The translations under genes and the position numbers were made by a program. A stretch of 64,000 bases of DNA from Amycolatopsis mongoliensis (GTDB lineage Bacteria > Actinomycetota > Actinomycetes > Mycobacteriales > Pseudonocardiaceae): NCBI RefSeq assembly GCF_030285665.1, contig NZ_CP127295.1:9610001-9674000 (forward strand), read 5' to 3'. Below the pieces are notes generated by a model, which saw nothing but the letters and a program-made list of their open reading frames with translations, was not told the origin of the DNA and searched no databases. This document shows positions 26,144 through 33,932 of the stretch, in pieces (position 1 is the stretch's first letter; every line of letters starts with the position of its first letter).

Positions 26144-26566
26144 ATGGTCGACAACTACGACGCCGCCACGGTCTCGGCGGTCGGCAAGGTCACCGAAGCG
26201 CTCGAGACGATCGAGCGGGCGCGCGGGCACCTCTATTCGTTCCACCAGCTGACCGGGAGCGCGGATCTGGCCCTCGGCGAAGCCGTCGAGAAGCTCGAGA
26301 AGGCCGGCCACGCGGACTGGGCGCGGCGGATCTCCGAGGAGCTGATCGGGCTCAACGTGCTGCCCGGCCGGTGGACGTTCCAGATCGTCGAGGAATACGA
26401 CGACGGCTACCACAAGGCGTGCCGCGACCTCGAGCGCGCGCTCTTGGAGTCCTTGACCGGCGGGCGCCGCCACCTGCACGAACAGCAGATGAAGGACGAC
26501 CGGCGGACGCACGGGCGACCGGGCCACGAGGCGGGGGCGCCGAGCACCCCGCCGGCCGGCCCGTGA
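26144..26566 (+). CDS. Conserved actinobacterial hypothetical protein
   Basis: A 140-residue, mostly helical, charged protein starting MVDNYDAATVSAVGKVTEAL. The core up to about residue 110 (ERARGHLYSFHQLTGSADLA, then a WTFQIVEEYDDGYH segment) resembles a conserved uncharacterised actinobacterial family, but no known domain was recognised. The last 35 residues are low-complexity. The ATG follows a terminator hairpin by 8 bp with no usable ribosome site, so the message may be leaderless or the true promoter may lie within the hairpin region. Confidence 0.75.
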   Translation: MVDNYDAATVSAVGKVTEALETIERARGHLYSFHQLTGSADLALGEAVEKLEKAGHADWARRISEELIGLNVLPGRWTFQIVEEYDDGYHKACRDLERALLESLTGGRRHLHEQQMKDDRRTHGRPGHEAGAPSTPPAGP

Positions 26567-26606
26567 CCGGCGATTGTCGGACCCCTGCGCCAGAGCCGAG
26601 TTCGAG

Positions 26607-26620
26607 CGAACATATGTTCG
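26607..26620. promoter_or_regulatory. Perfect SOS (LexA) box upstream of the DUF3072 gene
   Basis: CGAACATATGTTCG is a perfect 14-bp palindrome that matches the Gram-positive and actinobacterial LexA consensus CGAAC-N4-GTTCG. It ends 13 bp before the GTG at 26634, with the Shine-Dalgarno GGAGG (26625-26629) in between. LexA bound here would block the DUF3072 gene. Confidence 0.8.
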
Positions 26621-26633
26621 ATTGGAGGATGCC

Positions 26634-26834
26634 GTGACCGACCAGGTGGAACCGAACCCGGAGAAGGACCCGAGCGACTGGATGACCGGCGACGAGCCGA
26701 TGACCGGGCCACAGAAGTCCTACCTGCAGACGCTGGCCCAGGAGGCCGGTGAAGAGGTGCCTGACGGCTTGACCAAGGCCGAGGCTTCGACGCGGATCGA
26801 CGAGCTCCAGCGCGAGACCGGCCGAGGTACCTGA
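26634..26834 (+). CDS. DUF3072 domain small protein, predicted SOS-controlled
   Basis: A 66-residue acidic protein starting with GTG at 26634, with GGAGG five to seven bases upstream. The motif KDPSDWMTGDEPMTGPQKSY, followed by LQTLAQEAGEEVPDGLTKAE and a final IDELQ helix, is characteristic of DUF3072. The last part resembles a SAP-like or helix-turn fold found in proteins that handle nucleic acids, but that is only a suggestion. A perfect LexA box sits directly upstream, so a link to DNA damage is likely. Confidence 0.85.
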   Translation: MTDQVEPNPEKDPSDWMTGDEPMTGPQKSYLQTLAQEAGEEVPDGLTKAEASTRIDELQRETGRGT

Positions 26835-26941
26835 GGGCCCGGCGCGGCGCGGGCTCCGCTGTGCCCGGCGCCACGGCTTGCCGCCCTCCCGCACGGGTAA
26901 CCGGTACCCAGATGACCGACTCCCCCGAAGGAGGACATCCC

Positions 26942-27220
26942 GTGTACCTGACCGTGCTGCTCGTGGCTTCGGCCGGATTGTTCGTGCTCGGTGCGACAGC
27001 CCTCCGCGAACTGCCCAAGCCCTATCCCCTCACCGCGAAGCGCACCCTCGTCGTGGCGTGGGTCGCCGCCGCCGGCGGCGTCGGGTGGTGGGCCGCTTCG
27101 CCGGGGGCCGCGCCGCTCGTCGGCACCGTTGCCGGGCTCGGTTTTCTCGTCGCTGCCCTGAATCGCGGGCCCGAACGGCCGTCCTACCCGCAAGCCACGC
27201 CCTACCAGCCGCCTCGGTGA
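26942..27220 (+). CDS. Small membrane protein
   Basis: A 92-residue protein from the GTG at 26942 with a good AAGGAGG site seven bases upstream. Three hydrophobic segments are readable: VLLVASAGLFVLGATAL, RTLVVAWVAAAGGVGWWAA and PLVGTVAGLGFLVAAL. The C-terminus is Pro/Tyr-rich and probably cytoplasmic. No family was recognised. Confidence 0.7.
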   Translation: MYLTVLLVASAGLFVLGATALRELPKPYPLTAKRTLVVAWVAAAGGVGWWAASPGAAPLVGTVAGLGFLVAALNRGPERPSYPQATPYQPPR

Positions 27221-27258
27221 CGCGGTTGGCCGCGGGAAAGGCCGGGTACCACTCGGAA

Positions 27259-27432
27259 ATGTCCGAAACGAACGAGCAACCCGAAATCGCCCGGCCCGGA
27301 ACCGCGGACCCCGGCCGGGCGGACGACAACCTTTACGAGGCCGGGGAAGGCGTCCCGCCGGACAACGCCGAAGAAGCGCACGGCGTCGGGCAGAAGGTGA
27401 TCGGAGAACTCCGGGAGCGGCGCGAAAGCTGA
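27259..27432 (+). CDS. Small acidic hypothetical protein
   Basis: A 57-residue hydrophilic protein, MSETNEQPEIARPGTADPGR, then DDNLYEAGEGVPPDNAEEAH and a charged C-terminal helix. It has no cysteine or membrane segment and is probably disordered for most of its length. It ends one base before the convergent rho paralogue's stop. No family was recognised; coding nature is supported by the codon-position GC bias and by the intact frame. Confidence 0.55.
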   Translation: MSETNEQPEIARPGTADPGRADDNLYEAGEGVPPDNAEEAHGVGQKVIGELRERRES

Positions 27433-27433
27433 G

Positions 27434-28504
27434 TCAGGCCGCAGCGGGCATGGCGGCGGCCGCGGCGCCCGTCACGCGGAGCAGGAACTCGGCGTTGGAC
27501 CCCGTCTTGCGGAGCTGGTCGAGCAGCTGCTCGATCGCGTGCGGGCCCTGCAGGGCCCGGCGAACCTCGCGCATCGCGACGAGTTCACCCGGTGTGACCA
27601 GGAGTTCTTCGCGCCGGGTGCCGGACGCGGCCACGTCGACCGCCGGGAAGGTGCGGCGCTCGGCCGTCTTGCGGTCGAGTTTCAGCTCGGCGTTGCCGGT
27701 GCTCTTCAGCTCCTCGAAGAACACCGTGTCGGCCAGCGAACCGGTTTCCACGAGCGCCGAAGCGACGATCGTGAGCGACCCGCCGCCTTCGAGGTTGCGG
27801 GCCGCGCCGAGGATGCGCTTCATCGGCTGCAGCGCGGCCGCGTCGACGCCGCCGGACAGGGTGCGGCCGGACGGGCGGGCCGAAAGGTTGTACGCGCGGC
27901 CGAGGCGGGTCAGCGAATCGAGCAGCAGCACGACGTCTTCGCCGCGCTCCACCAGGCGTTTCGCGCGTTCGACGGCGAGTTCCGCCACCGCGATGTGTTC
28001 GGCGGGCGGACGGTCGAAAGTGGACGCGATCACCTCACCGCGCACGGTCCGGCGCAGATCGGTGACCTCCTCCGGACGCTCGTCGGCGAGCAGCACCATC
28101 AGCCGGCATTCCGGGTGGTTGACCGAGATCCCGTGGCCGATCTCACGCAGCGTCGTGGTTTTCCCCGCTTTGGGCGGGGAGACGATCAGTGCGCGCTGCC
28201 CCTTGCCGAGCGGGGTGACGAGGTCGAGGACGCGCGGCAGCAGGCGCGTCGGCGTGGTTTCGAGCAGCAGGCGCTGGTCCGGGTGCACCGGGACCAGGTC
28301 GGCGAAGTCCGGCCGCGGCTCCGCCGGGTCGGCACCGTTGACGCTGGTGATTTCCTCGGTGGTTCCGGTGATTTCGTCGCCGGGACGCAGCTTGTGCTTG
28401 CGGACGACGGAAAGCGGGAGTGCGATGTCGTCCGGGCACGGCCGGTAGCCGGTGCGGACGAAGGCGGTTTTTCCTGACAGGTCAAGGATTCCGTGAAAGG
28501 GCAT
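27434..28504 (-). CDS. Rho-like transcription termination ATPase, short paralogue
   Basis: A 356-residue RecA-fold hexameric helicase of the Rho family. It begins directly in the RNA-binding cold-shock-like domain (GILDLSGKTAFVRTGYRPCP). The Walker A is SPPKAGKTTT near 109-118, the Walker B VVLLLDSLTRLGRAYN, and the Q/R-loop regions are SGGVDAAALQPMKRILGAAR and FFEELKSTGNAELKLDRK. The usual N-terminal helical domain and the long basic/acidic insertion of actinobacterial Rho are absent, so this is probably a second, specialised Rho rather than the main one. ATG start with AGGAGA. It has a long leader of about 130 nt. Confidence 0.88.
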   Translation of the reverse strand: MPFHGILDLSGKTAFVRTGYRPCPDDIALPLSVVRKHKLRPGDEITGTTEEITSVNGADPAEPRPDFADLVPVHPDQRLLLETTPTRLLPRVLDLVTPLGKGQRALIVSPPKAGKTTTLREIGHGISVNHPECRLMVLLADERPEEVTDLRRTVRGEVIASTFDRPPAEHIAVAELAVERAKRLVERGEDVVLLLDSLTRLGRAYNLSARPSGRTLSGGVDAAALQPMKRILGAARNLEGGGSLTIVASALVETGSLADTVFFEELKSTGNAELKLDRKTAERRTFPAVDVAASGTRREELLVTPGELVAMREVRRALQGPHAIEQLLDQLRKTGSNAEFLLRVTGAAAAAMPAAA

Positions 28505-28745
28505 GAGTGTTCTCCTGATGAGCGGCGGCCCACGCGGACGGCGAGGCCAGAGATGAGGAAGAAGGCCGATCGGCCTGGATCCGGGAGGCTTCCTCCGGGC
28601 GGCCGAGGGGCCGACATCCGCGAGGAGCACCTTCACGGTAGCGCGACGTCACGGAAAGCACAACGGGTAAGACCCCATCGCGGTGGGTAGCTCTTCAGAG
28701 AAGCCCGAAGCACGGGGGAACCGCGGCTGACGATGGGAGCGGATC

Positions 28746-29267
28746 GTGTACCGACATACCCGGGAGCCTGGCATCGACATGGGTGAGAGCACCGACGGCG
28801 ACCAAACCGGGACCACGCCTCCGGCGCGCACCGGTACCGGCGCCGTGGTCACCTCGAAGTTCGAAGAACTGGCGCCCGCGCTGCCGAACGAGATGGCGGG
28901 CCTGCGCCGCAAGCTGACCCAGTGGCTCGGCGAGTTCCCGCTCGACCCGGAGAGCACGCACGACATCACGCTGGCCACGTACGAAGCGCTGGCGAACGTG
29001 GTGGCCCACGCCTACCCGGACGGCCGCGGCTGGACCCGCCTCCAGGCGGCCCGCACCGGCGACACGGTGACGGTCACGGTGACGGACACGGGCTGCGGAA
29101 TCCCGGCGACGAGCCCGCGCCGGGCCGGCCTGCGCACCTCGGGCGGGCGCGGCCTGGTGTTGATCGAGAAGGTGACGGACCAGTCCGACATCGAAACGGG
29201 TTGCGACGGCACGACGGTCCGCATGACCTGGCGCCCGGCGGCGCTGAGGGACCAGAACCCGGCCTGA
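28746..29267 (+). CDS. RsbW-like ATP-binding protein (anti-sigma factor type)
   Basis: A 173-residue HATPase_c_2 protein. The N-box is ATYEALANVVAHAYPDG, the G1 box is DTGCGI, and the G2 region is TSGGRGLVLIEKV. An extended N-terminus of about 35 residues precedes the domain. The called start is GTG 28746, with GGGAG eight bases upstream; an ATG at 28779 is a possible alternative. Such proteins phosphorylate STAS antagonists and hold sigma factors. No sigma factor or STAS gene is adjacent here. Confidence 0.85.
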   Translation: MYRHTREPGIDMGESTDGDQTGTTPPARTGTGAVVTSKFEELAPALPNEMAGLRRKLTQWLGEFPLDPESTHDITLATYEALANVVAHAYPDGRGWTRLQAARTGDTVTVTVTDTGCGIPATSPRRAGLRTSGGRGLVLIEKVTDQSDIETGCDGTTVRMTWRPAALRDQNPA

Positions 29268-29366
29268 CCGGGCGGCGCCGCGCGCGGCCGGCGCCGGTTC
29301 GCCACTCCGGCGGGCCAGCACGCCGCCCCGCCGCCCCGCCTCCCCCGGTGTCCTACCTCACAACCC

Positions 29367-29579
29367 TCAGGCCGCCCCGGCCAGCCGGACCAGCCGGTTC
29401 CGCGGGTAGGAAACCAGCTCCCTCTCCTCGTCCGTGGTGAAGATCTCGACGGAGTCCTCCAGCAACTCCGCCGAGGTCACCTGCAGCTGCCACGCGGGCA
29501 GGCCCGGCGCCGGCTCGTGCCAGAACCACTGGCCCTTGGTCAGCTGGTCCGCCGGGACCGTCGCGTCGTCCGTGTTCAT
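29367..29579 (-). CDS. Small conserved-looking hypothetical protein
   Basis: A 70-residue protein with a Trp/His-rich centre, KGQWFWHEPAPGLPAWQLQV, and a beta-like C-terminus. ATG start at 29579. It has no signal peptide and no known domain. Its compact mixed pattern and intact frame suggest a real gene. It lies leftward, just downstream of the GH64 gene by 43 bp, and could be a distal member of that transcript. Confidence 0.6.
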   Translation of the reverse strand: MNTDDATVPADQLTKGQWFWHEPAPGLPAWQLQVTSAELLEDSVEIFTTDEERELVSYPRNRLVRLAGAA

Positions 29580-29621
29580 GCCATGAGGCTAGCCGTCACC
29601 ACCGACAGTTTTCGCACTGCC

Positions 29622-30794
29622 TCAGCCGTGCGCCGCGTTGATCGTGATCGTCAGCACCTGCGGGTCGCCCGCGAAGACCGCGCCGCTGAAGTCCGGGCCC
29701 GGGCTCACGTCGTCGTACGGGAACGCGTACCCGCGGTTGTCCGGCAATTTCGAGTGGACGATCCGCGCGTAGTGGTTGGTCACGTCGCCCTGGTAGAACT
29801 TCGCCGGGTCCTCCGCCGTGGGCTGGTTCGGGTTGTCCAGCAACGTCGTCCGGTTCAACGCCGCCGCCAGGCGGGGGACGATCGCCTTGCGCGCGTCGCT
29901 CGCTCCGGCCGCCAGTGCGAACGGGCCGCTGTCGCAGCTCCACACGTCCGCCGTCGCCGGCTTGGCGAACGACTCGGAGCCGAACACCAGCTGGTCGCCC
30001 GAGACGCGGCCGGTGAACGTGCCCAGGCCCGGGTTCTGCGAGTCGACGACCAGGTCCGTGCCCGCGTACTTCTGCCACACCTGGTCGATGTACCCGTCGA
30101 GGTAGCCGCCGAACTGGGACGCGTGGTGGTGCGGCGACAGCACGCGCAGGTTCCCGCCCCCGCCGGTCTGCACCAGGCCCGCCCACTCGCCGCCCAGCTG
30201 CGTCAGCGAAGACGCGATCTGGTCGAGCGCGCCCGCGGGAAGCCCGTTGACCGTCGACGTACCGGAGCCGGACGTGGTCAGCGAAAGTCCCATCGGGATG
30301 CCCACGAAGTCGACGTAGCTGATGTTGGCGAACAGCTGCGTGTCGTTGAACGTGAACTCGCTGAACGACCAGTTCTTCCCGTAGTTCGCGTCGCCGGAGT
30401 TGAGGAAGCTCGGGTGCACCAGGTTCGGTCCCGGGTCGAGGAAGAAGTCCAGCTTCGCGTCGGTGACGACGTAGATGCGCGCGCCGCCCATCTTGGGCAC
30501 CGAAACCTGGGCCCCCGAAGCGATCGGGATGGCGCAGTCCTCCGGCAGCGGGGTCGTCGGCGCGGACGGCGAGTCCGGGTAGTACGGCGTGCCGTCGGCG
30601 CGCAGCAGCACCAGGCGCCCGTCCGGCGTCGTGCCGGTGACGTAGGCGTACACGGCGCCGGAGCCCGAATTGTTCACCAGCTTGAGGCCGAACGTGTCCG
30701 GCGTCGCGGCGTAGGCGGACCGCGCGAGGGGCAGCGCGGTGGCCGTGGCGAGCGTCGCCGCCGTGAGACCGAGGAACGAGCGACGGGAGATCAT
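29622..30794 (-). CDS. Secreted GH64 beta-1,3-glucanase with Tat signal
   Basis: A 390-residue protein of glycoside hydrolase family 64, which releases laminaripentaose from beta-1,3-glucan. A twin-arginine signal SRRSFLGLTAATLATATALP opens the protein, so it is exported folded. The mature part includes FGLKLVNNSGSGAVYAYVTG, the substrate-groove segment FVGIPMGLSLTTSG and the C-terminal YAFPYDDVSPGPDFSG, typical of GH64. Start ATG 30794 with a GGAGG site. It is divergent from a GH16 glucanase gene across 329 bp with a palindrome near its start. The pair points to breakdown of fungal or plant beta-1,3-glucan. Confidence 0.9.
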   Translation of the reverse strand: MISRRSFLGLTAATLATATALPLARSAYAATPDTFGLKLVNNSGSGAVYAYVTGTTPDGRLVLLRADGTPYYPDSPSAPTTPLPEDCAIPIASGAQVSVPKMGGARIYVVTDAKLDFFLDPGPNLVHPSFLNSGDANYGKNWSFSEFTFNDTQLFANISYVDFVGIPMGLSLTTSGSGTSTVNGLPAGALDQIASSLTQLGGEWAGLVQTGGGGNLRVLSPHHHASQFGGYLDGYIDQVWQKYAGTDLVVDSQNPGLGTFTGRVSGDQLVFGSESFAKPATADVWSCDSGPFALAAGASDARKAIVPRLAAALNRTTLLDNPNQPTAEDPAKFYQGDVTNHYARIVHSKLPDNRGYAFPYDDVSPGPDFSGAVFAGDPQVLTITINAAHG

Positions 30795-31123
30795 GGCGTC
30801 CTCCACGTTGAGGAGACGGATTGCAGAGTCCTTAAAGGACTTCCGAGGGCGGTTCGCAGGATTCGTTGTGGACGTCAACAAACTATGACTCCACTTTCGT
30901 TACCTGGCAACCCTTCGAAAGAAGGTCCAGACCACCATCTCACCCGGCCCGCGCGTTGCCCCGGCGAGCCGAATTCCAAACGCGACTCCCCCGGGACTGC
31001 CCACGGGTACCGGGTGCGGGGTACTTCCGGGCACATCCCTTGACGCGGGCACGGACCGGCGGTGACAGTGGGCGGCCTCGCAGGTCGTGGACGGCCCCAT
31101 TCCCCTCAGGAAGCGAGACCTCC
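30795..31123. promoter_or_regulatory. Divergent promoter region of the GH64 and GH16 glucanase genes
   Basis: A 329-bp gene-free region. The palindrome AGTCCTT-A-AAGGACT lies at 30827-30841, 33 bp upstream of the GH64 ATG. Short inverted CTTTCG/CGAAAG pairs lie at 30894-30899 and 30916-30921. The centre is AT-rich compared with the flanks (near 30860-30900). These are candidate binding sites for a shared regulator. Confidence 0.45.
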
Positions 31124-32020
31124 ATGCGCACCGTCAAGCGGCTCACCGCCGTGCTGGCCACGTTGTCCTTCGCCCTGACCGCCGCCCCGGCGCACGCCGA
31201 AGCCGGGTGGACCACCGTGTTCCAGGACGACTTCGACGGCGCCGCCGGCACCGGCCTGAGCACCCAGAACTGGCTCTACGACACGGGAACCGGCTACCCC
31301 GGCGGCGCGGCGAACTGGGGCACCGGGGAGATCGAGACGGCGACGAACTCGACCGACAACGTCTACCACGACGGCGCCGGCCACCTGGCGATCAAGCCGC
31401 TGCGCGACGCCGCCGGCCACTGGACGTCCGGCCGGATCGAAACGCAGCGCACCGACTTCGCCGCCCCCGAAGGCGGCCGGCTCGAGATCAGCGCGACGCT
31501 CAAGCAGCCCTCCCCCGCGAGCGGCCTCGGCTACTGGCCGGCGTTCTGGGCGATGGGTGCCGACGCCCGCCCGGTCGGCGCGACGAACTGGCCGAGCATC
31601 GGCGAGCTCGACATCATGGAAGACGTCAACGCGCTGAGCAAGCACTCCACCACCTTCCACTGTGGACAGTGGCAGGGCGAGTGCCACGACCCGGACGGCA
31701 TCACCAGCGACCTCCAGGACTGCGCCGGCTGCCAGGACGGCTACCACACCTACTCCGTCGTCGTGGACCGCCGCAACGCCGCGGCCGAGGAGCTGCGCTT
31801 CTTCCTCGACGGCACCCAGACCTTCGCGGTGCAGCAGAACCAGGTGTCCGACGCGACCTGGAAGGCCGCCGTCGACCACGGGTTCTTCGTCATCTTCGAC
31901 GTCGCGATCGGCGGCTCCTACCCGAACAAGGTGTGCGGCTGCACCTCCCCGAGTGCGGACATCACACCCGGCGCGGAGATGAGCATCGACTCGCTCTCGG
32001 TGAAGACGAGCCAGGGCTGA
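31124..32020 (+). CDS. Secreted GH16 family glucanase
   Basis: About 298 residues from the ATG at 31124 (MRTVKRLTAVLATLSFALTA), with a Sec signal ending near AHA-EAG. The jelly-roll catalytic domain fills the rest, with the GH16 catalytic motif ExDxxE in SIGELDIMED. The Cys-rich loops DCAGCQDGYH and KVCGCTSP suggest disulfides in the secreted form. The family cuts beta-1,3- or beta-1,3/1,4-glucans. It is divergent from the GH64 gene, and the two enzymes likely act together. Confidence 0.9.
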   Translation: MRTVKRLTAVLATLSFALTAAPAHAEAGWTTVFQDDFDGAAGTGLSTQNWLYDTGTGYPGGAANWGTGEIETATNSTDNVYHDGAGHLAIKPLRDAAGHWTSGRIETQRTDFAAPEGGRLEISATLKQPSPASGLGYWPAFWAMGADARPVGATNWPSIGELDIMEDVNALSKHSTTFHCGQWQGECHDPDGITSDLQDCAGCQDGYHTYSVVVDRRNAAAEELRFFLDGTQTFAVQQNQVSDATWKAAVDHGFFVIFDVAIGGSYPNKVCGCTSPSADITPGAEMSIDSLSVKTSQG

Positions 32021-32036
32021 CTTGTAGGCTGACGCC

Positions 32037-32537
32037 ATGAGCGTGCGCCACACCGTCGTCGAGTCCCCGGTCGGTCCCCTGACCCTGGTCGGCGACGGCA
32101 CCGCGCTCATCGGGCTCTACTTCGACGGCCACCTGCGCACACCCCGCGTCACCGACCCGGGGCCGCGCGTGGACGACGGCTTCGAGACGGCGAAGCAGCA
32201 GCTCGGCGAGTACTTCGCGGGCACGCGGCGCGAGTTCGACCTCGAGCTCGCGCCGCGCGGCTCGGCGTTCGAGAAGCAGGTCTGGGCGCTGCTGACGAAG
32301 ATCCCGTACGGCGAAACCCGCACGTACGGGCAGCTGGCCGCCGAACTCGGCGACCCCGCCGCCGCGCAGGCGGTCGGCAACGCCAACGGCTGGAACCCGA
32401 TCAGCGTCATCGTGCCCTGCCACCGCGTGGTCGGCACCAGCGGCGGCCTGACCGGGTACGCCGGCGGCCTCACCCGCAAGCGGTTCCTCCTCAGCCTGGA
32501 GGAACCGCCCGCGGACGAGGTCGGCCGGTTGTTCTAA
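32037..32537 (+). CDS. ogt: Methylated-DNA--[protein]-cysteine S-methyltransferase
   Basis: A 166-residue O6-alkylguanine alkyltransferase that transfers the alkyl group to its own cysteine. The active site is VIVPCHRVVG, the DNA-binding helix is ETRTYGQLAAELGDP, and the Asn hinge is NANGWNPISV. Length and N-terminal domain suit the Ogt type. It starts 16 bp after the GH16 stop. Its stop overlaps the convergent esterase gene by 4 bp. Confidence 0.95.
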   Translation: MSVRHTVVESPVGPLTLVGDGTALIGLYFDGHLRTPRVTDPGPRVDDGFETAKQQLGEYFAGTRREFDLELAPRGSAFEKQVWALLTKIPYGETRTYGQLAAELGDPAAAQAVGNANGWNPISVIVPCHRVVGTSGGLTGYAGGLTRKRFLLSLEEPPADEVGRLF

Positions 32538-33796
32538 CCCACCGAACAGGTCACGGCCGGGTCCGTCAGGTTCCCGCCGTGCTCGACGGTGAAGCCGATG
32601 ACGTTGCCGCTCCCGTTGGGCCGCGCGGTCAGCACGTACCCGGTGCTGTCCCAGGTCCCGGTGTAGTTCCAGCTGCCGATGACCTTCTGGGGTGCGTGGA
32701 AGGTGATGGTGAGCACCCAGCTGCTCGACCCGGTCACCGTCACCTGGCCGTTGAAGCCGACGTTCCACTGCGCCGTCTTGGCGTAGGTCCCGGTGCACCC
32801 GCCCGGCGGCGGGGTCGTGGATGTGGTCAGCGTGGTCGGCGTGGTGGTCGGCGGCGGGGTGGTGCCGCCGCTGTTCAGGCCCAGGAACGCGATCGCGTAC
32901 GCGACCATCCCGCTCTGCGGCAGCGCGTGCCCGGCGCCCTGGACGCTGATCCCCTCGACCGGCGCCTGCGTGCCGGTGCCGCCGTAGCGGGTGCGCGTCC
33001 AGCCGGACTGCGGCGAGTCGGTCGACGACGGCGTCTGGCTCACCCCGCGCAGGTTGGTCCACTGCTTGATCTCTTCGCCGAAGTTCGGGTAGCGGAGGGT
33101 GTCGTCGGCGGTGCCGTGCCACAGCTGCATCCGCGGGTACGGGCCACTGCGGCCGCCGCTCATCTGCCGGGCCTGGTCGCCCCACTGTTGCGCCGTCTTG
33201 ATGATCTGCCCGTTGGCGCACTGACTGTTCCAGCTCGAGCCGTCGGTGGTGGCGAAGCAGCCGGCCGGCACGCCCATGAACGCCGAGCCGGCGGCGAACA
33301 CGTCCGGGTACTCCGCGGCGAGGACGTTCGTCATCATCGCGCCGGAGGAGAACCCGGTGACGAACACCCGGGCGGGATCGACGTTGTAGTGCTGCTTGGC
33401 GTAGTCGACCATCGACAGGATGCCGACCGGGTCGCTGCCGCCGCCGCGGGTGAGGGCCTGCGGCGAGGAGACGTCGAAGCACTGCCCGCTGCGCGTGGCC
33501 TCCGGGAACACGATGACGTACCCGTACTGGTCGGCCGCGGTGACGTAGTCGTGGGCGTAGCCGGTGAACACCGCCGAGGCCGAGCCGGTGCAGTAGTGGA
33601 TCGCGACCAGCAGCGCCGGGCGGGCCGCGACCCGGTCCGGGACGTAGGCGTACATGTTGAGGTTGCTGGGGTTGGTGCCGAAGCCGGTCACCCTGGTGAG
33701 CGTGGCCGCCGACGCGGGCTGCGCCGTGACCACCAGCACGATGGCGGCGGCGACCGACAACACGGCGGCGAGGAGGGCGGTGAAGAGTCTTCGCAC
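32534..33796 (-). CDS. Secreted PHB depolymerase-family esterase with C-terminal CBM2
   Basis: About 420 residues; the GTG at 33796 has AAAGGA nine bases upstream, and a TTG nine bases earlier is the alternative. Signal peptide ends near ASA-ATL. The alpha/beta-hydrolase domain has the nucleophile in VTGFSSGAMM, Asp in HGTADDTLRYP and His in GAGHALPQ, as in extracellular PHB depolymerases and feruloyl/acetylxylan esterases. A Pro/Thr linker (PPPTTTPTTLTTSTTPPP) leads to a cellulose-binding CBM2 (about 340-420). The CBM2 suggests it acts on plant cell-wall esters rather than PHB. Confidence 0.85.
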   Translation of the reverse strand: MRRLFTALLAAVLSVAAAIVLVVTAQPASAATLTRVTGFGTNPSNLNMYAYVPDRVAARPALLVAIHYCTGSASAVFTGYAHDYVTAADQYGYVIVFPEATRSGQCFDVSSPQALTRGGGSDPVGILSMVDYAKQHYNVDPARVFVTGFSSGAMMTNVLAAEYPDVFAAGSAFMGVPAGCFATTDGSSWNSQCANGQIIKTAQQWGDQARQMSGGRSGPYPRMQLWHGTADDTLRYPNFGEEIKQWTNLRGVSQTPSSTDSPQSGWTRTRYGGTGTQAPVEGISVQGAGHALPQSGMVAYAIAFLGLNSGGTTPPPTTTPTTLTTSTTPPPGGCTGTYAKTAQWNVGFNGQVTVTGSSSWVLTITFHAPQKVIGSWNYTGTWDSTGYVLTARPNGSGNVIGFTVEHGGNLTDPAVTCSVG

Positions 33797-33932
33797 TCGA
33801 GTCAATCCTTTCCGGGAGCAGGGCGCAGCTGCGACGATCGTTCGTTCGCGACCTGGGACCGGTCAACGATTTTCGGAATGTTTCGGGACCTTTCGAACTG
33901 CCGACCGGCCGTTCTGCTGAAAGGATCCGGGG

